A stretch of DNA of 64,000 nucleotides from Sphingomonas sp. S2-65 (lineage in GTDB: Bacteria > Pseudomonadota > Alphaproteobacteria > Sphingomonadales > Sphingomonadaceae), in assembly GCF_021513175.1 (NCBI RefSeq), contig NZ_CP090953.1:987001-1051000 (forward strand), read 5' to 3'. The stretch's first letter is position 1. Each line of letters begins with the position of its first letter. Both the position numbers and the translations under genes were made by a program. The notes below the pieces were generated by a model. The model had not been told where the DNA came from and did not search any database. It worked only from the letters and a program-made list of their open reading frames with translations. Of this stretch, positions 44,756-54,228 are shown one piece after another.

Positions 44756-45139
44756 CTAAGCCCGCCGCGCCGTCGGCCGCCGCCCCAGCGCGTCCAGCGC
44801 ATCGGCATTGTCGCGCCCCCAGGCATAGAGCAGCGCCACCGGCTCGACGAAGCGTTCGCCCAATTCGGTCAGCCGATATTCCACCGCGGGCGGCACCACG
44901 CTCTGCACATGCCGGCTGATCAGCCCGATCGCCTCCATCTCGCGCAGCGTCTGCGTCAGCATCTTCTTCGAGATGCCCGGCAGGCTCCGGAGCAGCGCCC
45001 CGGTCCGCGCCGCGCCGCCATGCCGCGCGTGCAGCGTGTGGAGCAGCATGCTCGTCCATTTGGTCGCGAACAGCCCCAGCACGCGCCGCGGCGCGCAATC
45101 CTCGCGCCAATCCTCGTCGTCGGCATTGTCCGCCTGCAT
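44756..45139 (-). CDS. HxlR family transcriptional regulator
   Basis: The product has 127 residues. The winged helix reads RVLGLFATKWTSMLLHTLHA, then GALLRSLPGISKKMLTQTLR and EMEAIGLISRHVQSVVPPAV. The N-terminal Cys (EDCAPRRVL) could sense redox or electrophile stress, as in HypR-type members. It is divergent from the reductase gene, with a 101-base spacer containing GGTACC/GGTGCC direct and inverted half-sites (near 45145-45178), so it probably regulates that gene. Confidence 0.88.
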   Translation of the reverse strand: MQADNADDEDWREDCAPRRVLGLFATKWTSMLLHTLHARHGGAARTGALLRSLPGISKKMLTQTLREMEAIGLISRHVQSVVPPAVEYRLTELGERFVEPVALLYAWGRDNADALDALGRRPTARRA

Positions 45140-45144
45140 GACTG

Positions 45145-45178
45145 GGTACCTCCTGGTGCCTAGGTTCCGAATTGGTGC
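45145..45178. promoter_or_regulatory. Putative HxlR operator
   Basis: Closely spaced half-sites (GGTACC, GGTGCC, GGTTCC, GGTGCC) lie in the divergent spacer between the HxlR gene and the reductase gene. HxlR-type repressors bind such sites and both genes would be controlled. Confidence 0.45.
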
Positions 45179-45240
45179 CGTCTAGAAGCCATGCAGCCGC
45201 TTGCCTACCTCCTGCGTTCAGGAACCAAAGGACGAAGAAC

Positions 45241-46302
45241 ATGGCGAAAACCGCATTGGTCGTAGGCGCGAGCGGCATCGTCGGCAGCGCGACCGCCGCA
45301 TTGCTGGTCGAGCAGGGCTGGACCGTCCACGGGCTCGCCCGCCGCCCCGGCGCGCAGCCCGGCGTCACCCCGCTCGCTGCCGATCTCCAGGATCCCGCCG
45401 GCACCGCCGCCGCGCTCCAGGGCGTCCAGCCCGACGCGGTGTTCATCACCACCTGGCTGCGCCAGGATAGCGAGGCGGAAAATATCCGCGTCAATTCGGC
45501 GATGGTCCGCAATCTGCTCGATGGCCTGCCCAAGCCCAGCGCCCCGCGCCACGTCGCGCTCGTCACCGGGCTCAAGCATTATCTCGGGCCGTTCGAATCC
45601 TATGGCAAGGGCGTGCTGCCCCAGACGCCGTTCCGCGAGGAACAGGGCCGGCTCGACGTCGAGAATTTCTATTACGCCCAGGAAGACGAAGTCTTCGCCG
45701 CCGCCGCGCGCGACGGCTTCACCTGGAGCGTCCACCGCCCGCACACCGTGATCGGCAAGGCCGTCGGCAACGCCATGAACATGGGCACCACCCTCGCCGT
45801 CTACGCCACCCTGTGCCGCGAGACCGGCCGCCCGTTCGTCTTCCCCGGCTCGCAGGCGCAGTGGAGCGGCCTCACCGACATGACCGACGCCGGCCAGCTC
45901 GCCCGCCAATTGCTCTGGGCGACTGAAACCCAGGCCGCCCACGACGAAGCGTTCAACATCGTCAATGGCGACGTCTTCCGCTGGCAGTGGATGTGGAGCC
46001 GCATCGCCGAATGGTTCGGGGTCGAGGCCGCGCCGTTCGACGGCATCGTCCGCCCGCTGGAGCAGCAGATGGCCGACGACGCCCCGCTCTGGCGCACCAT
46101 CGCCGAACGCGAAGGCCTGGCCGAGCCCGATCTCGCCCGCCTGGCCTCCCCCTGGCACACCGACGCCGATCTCGGCCGCCCGCTCGAAGTCGTCACCGAC
46201 ATGTCCAAGAGCCGCCGCCTGGGCTTCATGGCCTACCAACCGACCGACGACGCCTTCTTCGCGCTGTTCGAGCGGCTGCGGGACGACCGGCTGATCCCCT
46301 GA
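45241..46302 (+). CDS. NAD(P)-dependent reductase of the progesterone-5-beta-reductase-like (PRISE) family
   Basis: The product has 353 residues. The Rossmann motif is TALVVGASGIVGSATAALLV. The PRISE signatures are seen in HVALVTGLKHYLGPFESYGK and the NFYYAQEDEVFAAAARDGFT region with its Tyr (FYY) as catalytic residue. These reduce activated C=C double bonds of enones. Divergent to the HxlR gene, so it is probably induced by a reactive enone or quinone. AAGGACGAAGAAC precedes ATG 45241. Confidence 0.85.
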   Translation: MAKTALVVGASGIVGSATAALLVEQGWTVHGLARRPGAQPGVTPLAADLQDPAGTAAALQGVQPDAVFITTWLRQDSEAENIRVNSAMVRNLLDGLPKPSAPRHVALVTGLKHYLGPFESYGKGVLPQTPFREEQGRLDVENFYYAQEDEVFAAAARDGFTWSVHRPHTVIGKAVGNAMNMGTTLAVYATLCRETGRPFVFPGSQAQWSGLTDMTDAGQLARQLLWATETQAAHDEAFNIVNGDVFRWQWMWSRIAEWFGVEAAPFDGIVRPLEQQMADDAPLWRTIAEREGLAEPDLARLASPWHTDADLGRPLEVVTDMSKSRRLGFMAYQPTDDAFFALFERLRDDRLIP

Positions 46303-46392
46303 ACCCAGGGACAGCGGCTTCGCCTCGCATAGCCGCTGTCCTTGTCGCCATCCTTGCGGCACAGCGGCGCGCGACAGCGAAAGAGGAAGCGA

Positions 46393-46752
46393 ATGACGGA
46401 CTCGCCGAAACCCTGGGATGGCGAACGGGTGCGCACATGGCTCGAACGCCGGCTGAAAGCGGCGCAGCTGGACCAGGCGGCAGCGGACCGGCGCGGCTAT
46501 GAGGCGCAGGACGATTATGACAAGGCCGCCGCCGAGGAATGGGTCTGCCGCGCGCTGGACGGCGCGGAGTTCACCAACGATCAGGCCCTGCTCGCGGCAC
46601 GGATCAAGCAACTGGTCGCCCAGGACGAGTATCCGGTGACCGGCATCTATGACGACACCCGCTTCGAACGCCACGTCCGCACCCATCTGCGCAAGCTCGC
46701 CAAGATGACCAAGGCGAACGAAGGCTTCGAGAAGACGCTGCGCTTTCAATAG
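46393..46752 (+). CDS. Hypothetical protein, 119 residues
   Basis: Start at ATG 46393 after GAGGAAGCGA. It is highly charged, with a helical structure (TWLERRLKAAQLDQAAADRR, then EWVCRALDGAEFTNDQALLA). No signal peptide or membrane segment. The function is unknown. It lies 90 bases downstream of the PRISE reductase, on the same strand, and precedes the lower-GC accessory stretch. Confidence 0.6.
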   Translation: MTDSPKPWDGERVRTWLERRLKAAQLDQAAADRRGYEAQDDYDKAAAEEWVCRALDGAEFTNDQALLAARIKQLVAQDEYPVTGIYDDTRFERHVRTHLRKLAKMTKANEGFEKTLRFQ

Positions 46753-46932
46753 TCGCGAAGGTGGCGCTGCCGGCACCGGTCAAACGCCAACAGCACGGCG
46801 GATGCGGAACGGCGATTAACGGCCCATTTCCTGCCGTCCAGCGTATTGCCAACGCCACCTGAAAGTTGCCGTCCGCGGGTCACGCTCGGCAAATCTTCTG
46901 CTAGTGTCAGCGTCGAAACAGGAGACCGATAG

Positions 46933-47409
46933 ATGTTCGGAAGCGCAATTGCGGCATCAATGGCCGCGGCCATGGCAATCATGGCGGGTGATCCTCCGAA
47001 AGCACCAGTGGTTGAGGAGACTTCGACGATCTGCAGCCCTTCCGTGTCGCGACGTGCTATTCAACTGCGCACATTCCCGAGTGACGAAATCCGGCGCGTG
47101 TATCCGTCGCCGAAGAAGATTGTTGAGCAGGGCGGCAGCGGTAAAATTCCAGGCTCCTTCTGGCGAAAGGCGGCAAAGATCATCTGCAGCCCGGACTTAG
47201 CCAATGCTGACCATTCCGGGGCTGATTTCATACCCAAGATCGTTGTCTTTGTTGACGGCGAGGCCGGCCGCGATCTGCTCGTTATGGAATACCCGAATTA
47301 CGTGGATGCTGCGTTCGCTCGCGCACGGGTGAACGGCAGAATGGTGTCTGTGCCAGCGGCCATTGTCTGGCGCTTGCTCGACTACTCGCGAGGAGTATGG
47401 CGCGGTTGA
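46933..47409 (+). CDS. Hypothetical exported protein (accessory region)
   Basis: The product has 158 residues. An N-terminal hydrophobic stretch (MFGSAIAASMAAAMAIMAGD) suggests export. Two Cys occur (TICSPSVS, KIICSPDLA) and the C-terminus is mixed alpha/beta. It recalls TonB-like C-terminal domains loosely, but I would not assign it. GC content and codon use are lower than in neighbours, and the whole 46.75-49.74 kb patch shares this. CAGGAG precedes the ATG. Confidence 0.5.
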   Translation: MFGSAIAASMAAAMAIMAGDPPKAPVVEETSTICSPSVSRRAIQLRTFPSDEIRRVYPSPKKIVEQGGSGKIPGSFWRKAAKIICSPDLANADHSGADFIPKIVVFVDGEAGRDLLVMEYPNYVDAAFARARVNGRMVSVPAAIVWRLLDYSRGVWRG

Positions 47410-47486
47410 TTGCCTAGAAGCTAGCACCCAATCGTCGCCGTTCATCCGGCAAGGTGGCGAACCTCAAAGCGGCCGCGTAGGCCGGC

Positions 47487-48233
47487 CTAAAGGTCCGCTG
47501 CCAAGCGGAAGCCGGAGAAAATATATGGGTATCCCTGAAAGCCCCAGATTTCGCGACGAGGACCGTTCGGGTCCTCAGCGCCAGGATTGGCAAAGATCAT
47601 CGCCTCGGCGCAGAACGCTGGGCCCAGTTCACGGCAGGCGTAATCCGATGCCTTGCCTGGACGTCGCGCGGACGTGAACTCATCGGCATTACTTTCCAGA
47701 TCGAACACGCCGTCTGGCGTGGGATCACCCTGACCCACCCGCCACACGATGCCGCCCCTGACCGCTTCGCGGGGATCTGAGGCAGTTTCGCTCGCGCCTC
47801 GACTGCGCGCGACCGAGTCCAGACGTCGGGGCGCCGCCGGCGCGTGAGCGGCCGCGGCCCGCCACTCCGCCGGTGTCGGCAAGCGGTACCGCTTGCCTGA
47901 CCGACGATTGAGCCAAGCGATGTAGCAGTCCATCGCTGGCGTAGTTATACCGGTCACGGGGTAATCGTCGGCCAAGCTCGCATCACTTGCCACTATTGGC
48001 CTGTGCAAGCCGTTCTGCGGCATCGGGCATGCCCCTTCTCGGACCGAGGCCATATATTGAGCCCATGTCGTCTCGAACTTGGCTAGACGAAATGGAGGAA
48101 TACCCTCATCTCTGATCTCAACCATCTCTATCGCGAGAGGAGCCGCATCTCTTTGAGCGGCTTTAGGATTATCCACTGTATCAGCGAGCGAAGCCCAGAT
48201 CGACACCGCCATTACGCCAGCCTGATGGATCAA
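47487..48233 (-). CDS. Formylglycine-generating-enzyme-like (SUMF1 domain) protein
   Basis: The product has 248 residues. It starts at TTG 48233 because GAGGAG lies 6 bases upstream; an ATG at 48212 is weaker. The SUMF1/FGE fold is indicated by AKFETTWAQYMASV, DYPVTGITTPAMDCYIAWLN, then KRYRLPTPAEWRAAAAHA, and the C-terminal EIWGFQGYPYIFSGFRLAAD. Many members of this fold have no sulfatase-activating role and are structural or enzymes of other kinds. The catalytic Cys pair of true FGE is not evident. Low GC relative to neighbours. Confidence 0.75.
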   Translation of the reverse strand: MIHQAGVMAVSIWASLADTVDNPKAAQRDAAPLAIEMVEIRDEGIPPFRLAKFETTWAQYMASVREGACPMPQNGLHRPIVASDASLADDYPVTGITTPAMDCYIAWLNRRSGKRYRLPTPAEWRAAAAHAPAAPRRLDSVARSRGASETASDPREAVRGGIVWRVGQGDPTPDGVFDLESNADEFTSARRPGKASDYACRELGPAFCAEAMIFANPGAEDPNGPRREIWGFQGYPYIFSGFRLAADL

Positions 48234-48640
48234 CGGAAGCTCCTCTAAACAGATGCCTCAAGTAGGGCTCATGGCTAAAGGACTGGTGAATGGAAGCGTC
48301 CTCTATGCGAGAACATCTTCCGAAAAGCGGACGGCGCTCGCCTATCGGGGCGCGACGTGCGAAGCCGAAAGGGCTCTTTGGAGCGGAGGCACTGGCGGCA
48401 ATCCAGCCCATTTAGCCTGTGTCGATGACGAGACCCGTCATCGTTTAGATTACCTTCAAACTACCTATCGGCTTCGACTGCAGCGACTGGAACTCGCCCC
48501 TCCGGCTAGGTGACGGCCTCTATCCACACTTCCGGCCATGGCAGCTAACGCCTTAGTTTCAGCCGTTCCGGGTGCTTGCTGCCGCGCCCGAAGGCAACGG
48601 CTAAGCGCTTTCGAGTCATCAGCTGGTTGTTGTGTAAGAG
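48234..48640. other. Gene-poor stretch in the accessory region
   Basis: In these 407 bases I see no frame with good support. A plus-strand frame of 86 codons (48253-48513) lacks a ribosome site and normal composition. The stretch is AT-richer than the flanks and holds no clear hairpin or repeat. It may contain decayed sequence. Confidence 0.5.
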
Positions 48641-49477
48641 CTATGGGCGCTTTTCATCTAGCATGTATGAAACCATACTTTGCTTCTTCATGCTGCCAGA
48701 GAGATCGCTGCGGCCTGCATATAGGCCCTTGAGATAGCCGAGATCGAACTTCGTCAGGGTGCGCGGCGCTTGTTTATCACCGTCTGGCGTGAAAAGTGCT
48801 AAAATCGATGCATCGCCTACGCGTCCGCGCAATCGCACGCCTCCCAACGCCCGCATTGCGGCGTAATCGGCCATCTGGTTTAAATCTCGGCCTGATGACG
48901 CGCTCCTGTCGATGAAGACGGTGGCGCTAACCACCTCAAGACGAATCGGGGACGAAAGCCGTGAGATGGCCGTTCCTCGCATCATCGGGGGTTCACGTTG
49001 ATCAGGTGAGTAAAATGGCCGCTCACCATCGCGTCCGCGAAGCTCCACCTCGCGCCAGGACCGCGCATGTCCCGGCTCGGCCACGATCCTCTTTATGTCG
49101 CGCGACGTCTGGCCTTTCAGCGCACCCGAATTCCCACGCGCCAACTGGCGAACCGCCTCTCGACTGTCTTCAACGAAGGCCACCAGCAGGTTTGGCGAGC
49201 AACCCGTCTCACCCATTCGAAGCCCCAGCGACGCCGCGATGCTGCTAATTCTATCAACAACAATCTGGCCGGCTGCTTGAGGCTGGCCCCAAGTAGCGAC
49301 ACAAACCGAGCCGGAGAACCTCGCCAACGGCGGATCGCCAAAGCCTGGTTCCGTTACGCTCTCTATGTATCGACGAGCTTGGTGCGCCTGGTCGCCCTTC
49401 TCGGAAGTTATTACGACTTCTTGATCGCGGCGAAGCTCTGCTGCTTGAACCAGGAAGAACGCTAGCGCCAACAGCAT
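48641..49477 (-). CDS. Hypothetical secreted protein (accessory region)
   Basis: The product has 278 residues from ATG 49477 (MLLALAFFLVQAAELRRDQE), a short signal peptide; an upstream TTG is less likely. The body has an SVCVATWGQPQAAGQIVVDR segment and IRLEVVSATVFIDRSASSGR, then a C-terminal DLGYLKGLYAGRSDLSGSMK. The last part resembles a conserved tail in many sphingomonad hypothetical proteins. No enzymatic motif is recognised. It would be periplasmic. GC and codon use are lower than in neighbours. Confidence 0.6.
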   Translation of the reverse strand: MLLALAFFLVQAAELRRDQEVVITSEKGDQAHQARRYIESVTEPGFGDPPLARFSGSVCVATWGQPQAAGQIVVDRISSIAASLGLRMGETGCSPNLLVAFVEDSREAVRQLARGNSGALKGQTSRDIKRIVAEPGHARSWREVELRGRDGERPFYSPDQREPPMMRGTAISRLSSPIRLEVVSATVFIDRSASSGRDLNQMADYAAMRALGGVRLRGRVGDASILALFTPDGDKQAPRTLTKFDLGYLKGLYAGRSDLSGSMKKQSMVSYMLDEKRP

Positions 49478-49739
49478 CTTCGAGACCTCATATTCCAACG
49501 GCGATAAACGGAGTGTATGGCATCGCTGGTGCTGCGTGCAACTAGGAGGACCCGCATCGGGCCGCGTAGGAGCATCGCCAATCCGCTGAATGAACGTCCG
49601 GAGACACTACGTCGCCGCGCGACAGTGGACCGGCCGCTTTCACCTTTTCAGACCTCCGATACAGCCTTGCATTGCCCGTTAGCGCGCCCCCGCACCGCAT
49701 GATAAATGCGGGCCGAACCACTCGCCAAAGGCCCTCGAC

Positions 49740-50402
49740 ATGCTGTTCCTGCTACGCCCAGCCTTGGCCGCGGCCATCGGTCTCGCCGTCGGCGCGGACA
49801 CGCGTACCGTCTGCCGTAACGGCACGGGCACCGATCACGGCGACTTCTACACCTTCTGGCACGACACCGGGTCGGGCTGCATGCAGCTTCGCCCTGGTGG
49901 CGGCTATGGAGTCGAGTGGCGCCTGGGCGAGCGCGGCAACCTGGTCGCGGGTAAGGGCTGGGCCAAGGGATCGGCGCGCCGCGTCATCCGCTACCGGGCG
50001 CGCGCGTTCGATCCGGGTACCAACGGCTATCTCACGCTCTATGGCTGGTCGACCGGGCCGCTGATCGAATATTATGTCGTCGACAATTGGGGCGGTTTCA
50101 CCCCGCCCGGACCTGATGCAACGACGCTCGGCACCGTGGAGAGCGATGGCGGCACCTACCGCATCTACCGGACGCAGCGCGTGAACCAGCCCTCGATCGC
50201 GGGAACCGCGACCTTCCATCAATATTGGAGCGTGCGGACGTCCAGGCGGCCGCTCGGCCAGGATGCGGTCATCACTTTCGCCAACCATGTCGCGGCGTGG
50301 CGCCGGGCCGGGCTTCATCTCGGGACCCTGGGCTATCAGGTGCTCGCCACCGAAGGGTTCGGCAGCAACGGACGCTCCGACATCACGGTATCGGAGCGGT
50401 AG
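49740..50402 (+). CDS. Endo-1,4-beta-xylanase, glycoside hydrolase family 11
   Basis: The product has 220 residues. A signal peptide (MLFLLRPALAAAIGLAVGAD) precedes a beta-jelly-roll domain. The two catalytic Glu are visible: Glu110 in PLIEYYVVDNWGG and Glu205 in GYQVLATEGFGSNG, both in the classic GH11 context. The thumb-type sequence PSIAGTATFHQYWSVRTSRR is also present. It hydrolyses xylan chains outside the cytoplasm. The length is typical of single-domain GH11. No carbohydrate-binding module is fused. Confidence 0.92.
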   Translation: MLFLLRPALAAAIGLAVGADTRTVCRNGTGTDHGDFYTFWHDTGSGCMQLRPGGGYGVEWRLGERGNLVAGKGWAKGSARRVIRYRARAFDPGTNGYLTLYGWSTGPLIEYYVVDNWGGFTPPGPDATTLGTVESDGGTYRIYRTQRVNQPSIAGTATFHQYWSVRTSRRPLGQDAVITFANHVAAWRRAGLHLGTLGYQVLATEGFGSNGRSDITVSER

Positions 50403-50490
50403 CCGTCACTCGACGCGCCACCGCTCCGCCGAAGGTATCATCCCGCGACGGCGGGCCGTGACGAAGTGGAACCGTTTCGGACGGGAACCG

Positions 50491-51357
50491 CTAGCCGATA
50501 CGCGCGAGCAGCCGGTCCACCGCCGCGACCGCCTCGGGCTCCTCCAGCGTCGGCGCGTGGCCGACCCCCGGCACCGTGACCAGTTCGCCATCGCCCAGCC
50601 GCGCGGCCATCTTCTCGGCGGTGGCGGCGCTCAATATGTCCGACTTCTCGCCGCGCACCACCAGCACCGGCCGATCCGCCATCGCGTCGATCGTCGGCCA
50701 CAGGTCCGGCCCCGCCTCGTTGCCCGGCACTCGGAACGGCTCGGCGATCTTCATGTCGTAATCGAGCACGATCCGGCCCGAGCTGTTGACCCGGTACAGC
50801 CGCTTGGCGACCCGCAGCCAGTCCTCGATGTCATAGGCCGGGTACACGTCGCCATTAGCGTCGGCCACGTAGCGCGCCGCGTGCATCCAGGTCGGGTGCC
50901 ACACCGCCTTGCCGACATAGCTGCGGATCCGCGACAGCCCCGCCGGGTTCAGATCGGGGCCGACATCGTTGAGCACCGCCCCCGCCAGCCGCGCGCCGTC
51001 GGTCGCCGCCAGCAGCATCGTCACGATCCCGCCCAGCGAGGTGCCGACGCTCACGAAGCGCTCGATTCCGGCCTCCGCCAGCAGCGCCTCGACATCCTGC
51101 AGATAGGTAAGCGGCACATAGCTCATGGGGTCCTTGGCATAGGCGCTCTCGCCGCGCCCGCGAAACTCCAGGCACAGCACCCGCCATTGCCCGGCCAGCC
51201 GGCTCGCCAGTCCCTCGAAGTCGCGCGCGGTGCGGGTAAGCCCCGGCATGCACAGCACCGGCGGCTTGTCGCTCGGCCCGGCATAGTCGCGATAATGCAG
51301 CCGCAGCCCGTCCCGCGACCACCAATACCCATCTACGTAGTTGCGCCGCTCCGCCAT
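50491..51357 (-). CDS. Alpha/beta hydrolase
   Basis: The product has 288 residues. The nucleophile elbow is SVGTSLGGIVTMLLA (Ser in GTSLGG), the oxyanion strand is VLCMPGLTRTARDFEGLASR, and the last His is in VPGVGHAPTLEEPE. The acid is probably Asp in LVVRGEKSDILS. The substrate is unknown. No signal peptide, so cytoplasmic. It is divergent from selO, with 18 bases between starts. I chose ATG 51357; MGAMAERR would add three codons. Confidence 0.85.
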   Translation of the reverse strand: MAERRNYVDGYWWSRDGLRLHYRDYAGPSDKPPVLCMPGLTRTARDFEGLASRLAGQWRVLCLEFRGRGESAYAKDPMSYVPLTYLQDVEALLAEAGIERFVSVGTSLGGIVTMLLAATDGARLAGAVLNDVGPDLNPAGLSRIRSYVGKAVWHPTWMHAARYVADANGDVYPAYDIEDWLRVAKRLYRVNSSGRIVLDYDMKIAEPFRVPGNEAGPDLWPTIDAMADRPVLVVRGEKSDILSAATAEKMAARLGDGELVTVPGVGHAPTLEEPEAVAAVDRLLARIG

Positions 51358-51375
51358 CGCCCCCCATATCGCGCC

Positions 51376-52728
51376 ATGCACTTCACACCGCAACAGCCGA
51401 TCCTCGAGCTCGGCGACGCCTTTTACGATCCCGTCACCCCGGCGAACTTCCCCAAGACGGTCCTGCGCTTCCGCAACGACCGCGCGGCGGCCAGCGTCGG
51501 CCTCGACACCCTCAGCGACGACGCGTGGCGCGCCCATTTCGGCCGCTTCGTGCCGCTGGAGGGCGCCCAGCCCCAGCCGCTGGCGCTGCGCTATCACGGC
51601 CACCAGTTCCGCGTGTACAATCCCGAGATCGGCGACGGCCGCGGCTTCCTGTTCGCCCAGATGCGCGACGATGCCGGCCGCCTGATGGACCTCGGCACCA
51701 AGGGCTCGGGCCAGACCCCGTATAGCCGCTTCGGCGACGGCCGCCTCACCCTCAAGGGCGCCGTCCGCGAGATCCTGGCGACCGAGATGCTCGAGGCGCT
51801 CGGCGTCCACACCTCGCGCACCTTCTCGGTGATCGAGACCGGCGAGGAGCTCCACCGCAACGACGAGCCTTCGCCCACCCGCTCGGCGGTGCTGGTCCGC
51901 CTCAACCACGGCCATATCCGCATCGGCACCTTCCAGCGCCTGGCCTACGACCACGACACCGAAGGCCTGGCCAAGCTCACCGCCTATGTCCTGCGCCACT
52001 ATTACGGCGAAGACGCAGGCGACGACGCCCCGCAGCGCCTGCTCGCTTATGTCGCCCGCCGCACCGCCGCGCTCGCCGGCCAGTTCATGGCCGCCGGCTT
52101 CGTCCACGGCGTGCTCAACAGCGACAACATCAACGTCACCGGCGAAAGCTTCGACTACGGCCCCTGGCGCTTCACCCCCAGCTGGGCGCCGGCCTTCACC
52201 GCCGCCTATTTCGACCAGTCCGGCCTCTATGCCTACGGCCGCCAGCCCGAGGCGATCTACTGGGACGTGATGCAGCTCGCCACCTCGCTCCGCCTGATCG
52301 CCGAGGAGGCGCCGCTGATCGAAGCGCTCGAAGGCTATGCCCCGGCCTATCACGAGGCAGTCACCGCCGCGATCCTCTGGCGCCTGGGACTGCTCCCGCG
52401 CGGCGCCGAGCATGACCGCCCGCTCGTCCAGTCGCTCGAACGCGCGCTCTCCACCAGCGGCTGCCCGCTCGACCGCTTCTATTTCGACGCGTTCGGTGGC
52501 CAGCTTCCCCCCGATTATGGCGAGGCGTTCGACCCCTTCCGCGCGCAGCTCGCCGGCTATGCCCCGCGCAAATCCCGCGAGCATCCCTATTGGTCCGGCG
52601 ACCACCCTTGCGCGATGCTGATCGACGAGGTCGAGGCGATCTGGTCCCCGATCGCCGCCGCCGACGATTGGCAGCCGCTCCACGACAAGGTCGCCGCCGT
52701 CCGCCGGTTCGGAGAAGCCCTGGCCTGA
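51376..52728 (+). CDS. selO: Protein adenylyltransferase SelO (YdiU)
   Basis: The product has 450 residues, a pseudokinase-fold enzyme that moves AMP onto hydroxyl residues of proteins. Family marks are LRYHGHQFRVYNPEIGDGRG, then LGTKGSGQTPYSRFGDGRLT, GVHTSRTFSVIETGEEL and GFVHGVLNSDNINVTGESFD (metal-binding Asn/Asp). The C-terminus is shorter than E. coli SelO (about 480) and lacks a selenocysteine tail. Start at ATG 51376. It is linked to oxidative-stress control of metabolism in other bacteria. Confidence 0.92.
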   Translation: MHFTPQQPILELGDAFYDPVTPANFPKTVLRFRNDRAAASVGLDTLSDDAWRAHFGRFVPLEGAQPQPLALRYHGHQFRVYNPEIGDGRGFLFAQMRDDAGRLMDLGTKGSGQTPYSRFGDGRLTLKGAVREILATEMLEALGVHTSRTFSVIETGEELHRNDEPSPTRSAVLVRLNHGHIRIGTFQRLAYDHDTEGLAKLTAYVLRHYYGEDAGDDAPQRLLAYVARRTAALAGQFMAAGFVHGVLNSDNINVTGESFDYGPWRFTPSWAPAFTAAYFDQSGLYAYGRQPEAIYWDVMQLATSLRLIAEEAPLIEALEGYAPAYHEAVTAAILWRLGLLPRGAEHDRPLVQSLERALSTSGCPLDRFYFDAFGGQLPPDYGEAFDPFRAQLAGYAPRKSREHPYWSGDHPCAMLIDEVEAIWSPIAAADDWQPLHDKVAAVRRFGEALA

Positions 52729-52809
52729 TCCCCGCCAAGGGGTTGGCATCGCCCCTGCAATTCGGGCAAGAGCGTAGCCACATCTCCGGGGGCAGACACC
52801 AGAACGATA

Positions 52810-54225
52810 ATGCCGGGACAGGAAATCATCTCCACCGAGCCGGCGACCGGCGCCGTGCTCTGGCGCCAGCGCATCGGCGACGTCGATGCGGAGGTCGCCA
52901 CCGCGCGTGCAAGCTGGGCCGAATGGGCCGCGCGCCCGCTCGCCTATCGGATCGAGGCACTGCGCCGCTTCGCCAACGTCGTCCGGCAAAAGGCCGATGC
53001 CTTCACCGATGTGATCGCGCGCGAGACCGGCAAGCCGATCTGGGAGGCGCGCACCGAAGTCGAGACGGTGATCGCCAAGGTGGACGTGTCGGTCACCGCT
53101 TATTCCGAACGCACCGGCCAGCGCCGCATCGAAGCCCCGATGAACACCCGCCTGGCGCTCCGGCACAAGCCGCACGGGGTGCTCGCGGTCCTCGGGCCCT
53201 ACAACTTCCCCGCCCACCTGCCCAACGGCCACATCGTCCCCGCTTTGCTCGCCGGCAACGCGGTGGTGTTCAAGCCGTCGGAAAAGACCCCCGCCAGCGG
53301 CGCGTTCCTGGTCGAATGCTTCCACGCCGCCGGCTTGCCTGAGGGATGCATCCGCCTGCTGATCGGCGGCCCGGACCAGGGCAAGGCGCTCGCCGGCCAC
53401 CCCGACATCGACGGCCTGCTGTTCACCGGCTCGGCGAACACCGGCATCGCCCTCAACCGCCAGTTCGCCACGCGCCCCGAAAAGATCCTCGCGCTGGAGA
53501 TGGGCGGCAACAACCCGATCGTCGTCTGGGACACCCCCGACCTATATTCCGCCGCCGTGCTGGTCGTGCAGTCCGCCTTCACCACCGCCGGCCAACGCTG
53601 CACCGCCGCCCGCCGGCTGATCGTCGACGAAGCGCTCGCCGAGCCGCTGCTGGCCGAGATCCTCAAGCTGGTCGGCCGGCTGATCATCGGTGAGCCGCAT
53701 GCCGATCCCGCCCCGTTCATGGGCCCGGTGATCGACAACGACACCGCCGACATGCTGACCGAAAGCTTCGTCGCGCTGCTCACGCTCGGCGGCCGACCGA
53801 TCCGCCACATGGAGCGCCCGATCGAAGGCCGCCCGTTCCTCACCCCGGGCATCCTCGACATGACCAACGCCACCGACAAGCCCGATGTCGAACTGTTCGG
53901 CCCAATCCTCCAGGTCTTCCGCAAGACCAGCTTCGAGGAAGCGATCGCCGAGGCCAACGACACCCGCTACGGCCTGTCCGCCAGCCTGGTCAGCCAGAAC
54001 CCGCGCCTCTACGACCAGTTCTGGGCCAATATCCGCGCCGGCATCGTCAACTGGAACCGCCCCACCAACGGCGCCTCCTCCTCCGCGCCGTTCGGCGGCG
54101 TCGGCTGGTCCGGCAACCACCGCCCCAGCGCCTATTACGCGGCGGATTACTGCGCCTATCCGGTGGTGTCCTCCGAATCCGAACAAGCCCGCGCCTCGAT
54201 CGGCCTCGGCCTGCGCGACGCCTGA
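52810..54225 (+). CDS. astD: Succinylglutamate-semialdehyde dehydrogenase
   Basis: The product has 471 residues, an NAD-dependent aldehyde dehydrogenase. Catalytic Glu lies in LALEMGGNNPIVV and the nucleophile Cys in AGQRCTAARRLIV. The ESxT/SA-type pattern (YNFPAHLPNGHIVPALLAGN) and the ending NRPTNGASSSAPFGGVGWSG are typical of AstD, which oxidises N-succinylglutamate semialdehyde in arginine degradation. No other ast gene is in view, so it may be solitary. The next 400 bases are repeats. Confidence 0.88.
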   Translation: MPGQEIISTEPATGAVLWRQRIGDVDAEVATARASWAEWAARPLAYRIEALRRFANVVRQKADAFTDVIARETGKPIWEARTEVETVIAKVDVSVTAYSERTGQRRIEAPMNTRLALRHKPHGVLAVLGPYNFPAHLPNGHIVPALLAGNAVVFKPSEKTPASGAFLVECFHAAGLPEGCIRLLIGGPDQGKALAGHPDIDGLLFTGSANTGIALNRQFATRPEKILALEMGGNNPIVVWDTPDLYSAAVLVVQSAFTTAGQRCTAARRLIVDEALAEPLLAEILKLVGRLIIGEPHADPAPFMGPVIDNDTADMLTESFVALLTLGGRPIRHMERPIEGRPFLTPGILDMTNATDKPDVELFGPILQVFRKTSFEEAIAEANDTRYGLSASLVSQNPRLYDQFWANIRAGIVNWNRPTNGASSSAPFGGVGWSGNHRPSAYYAADYCAYPVVSSESEQARASIGLGLRDA

Positions 54226-54228
54226 TCT

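Noticed and set aside
48253..48513. 86-codon plus-strand frame in the accessory island
   Set aside because: No ribosome site, unusual composition and no similarity to a known family.
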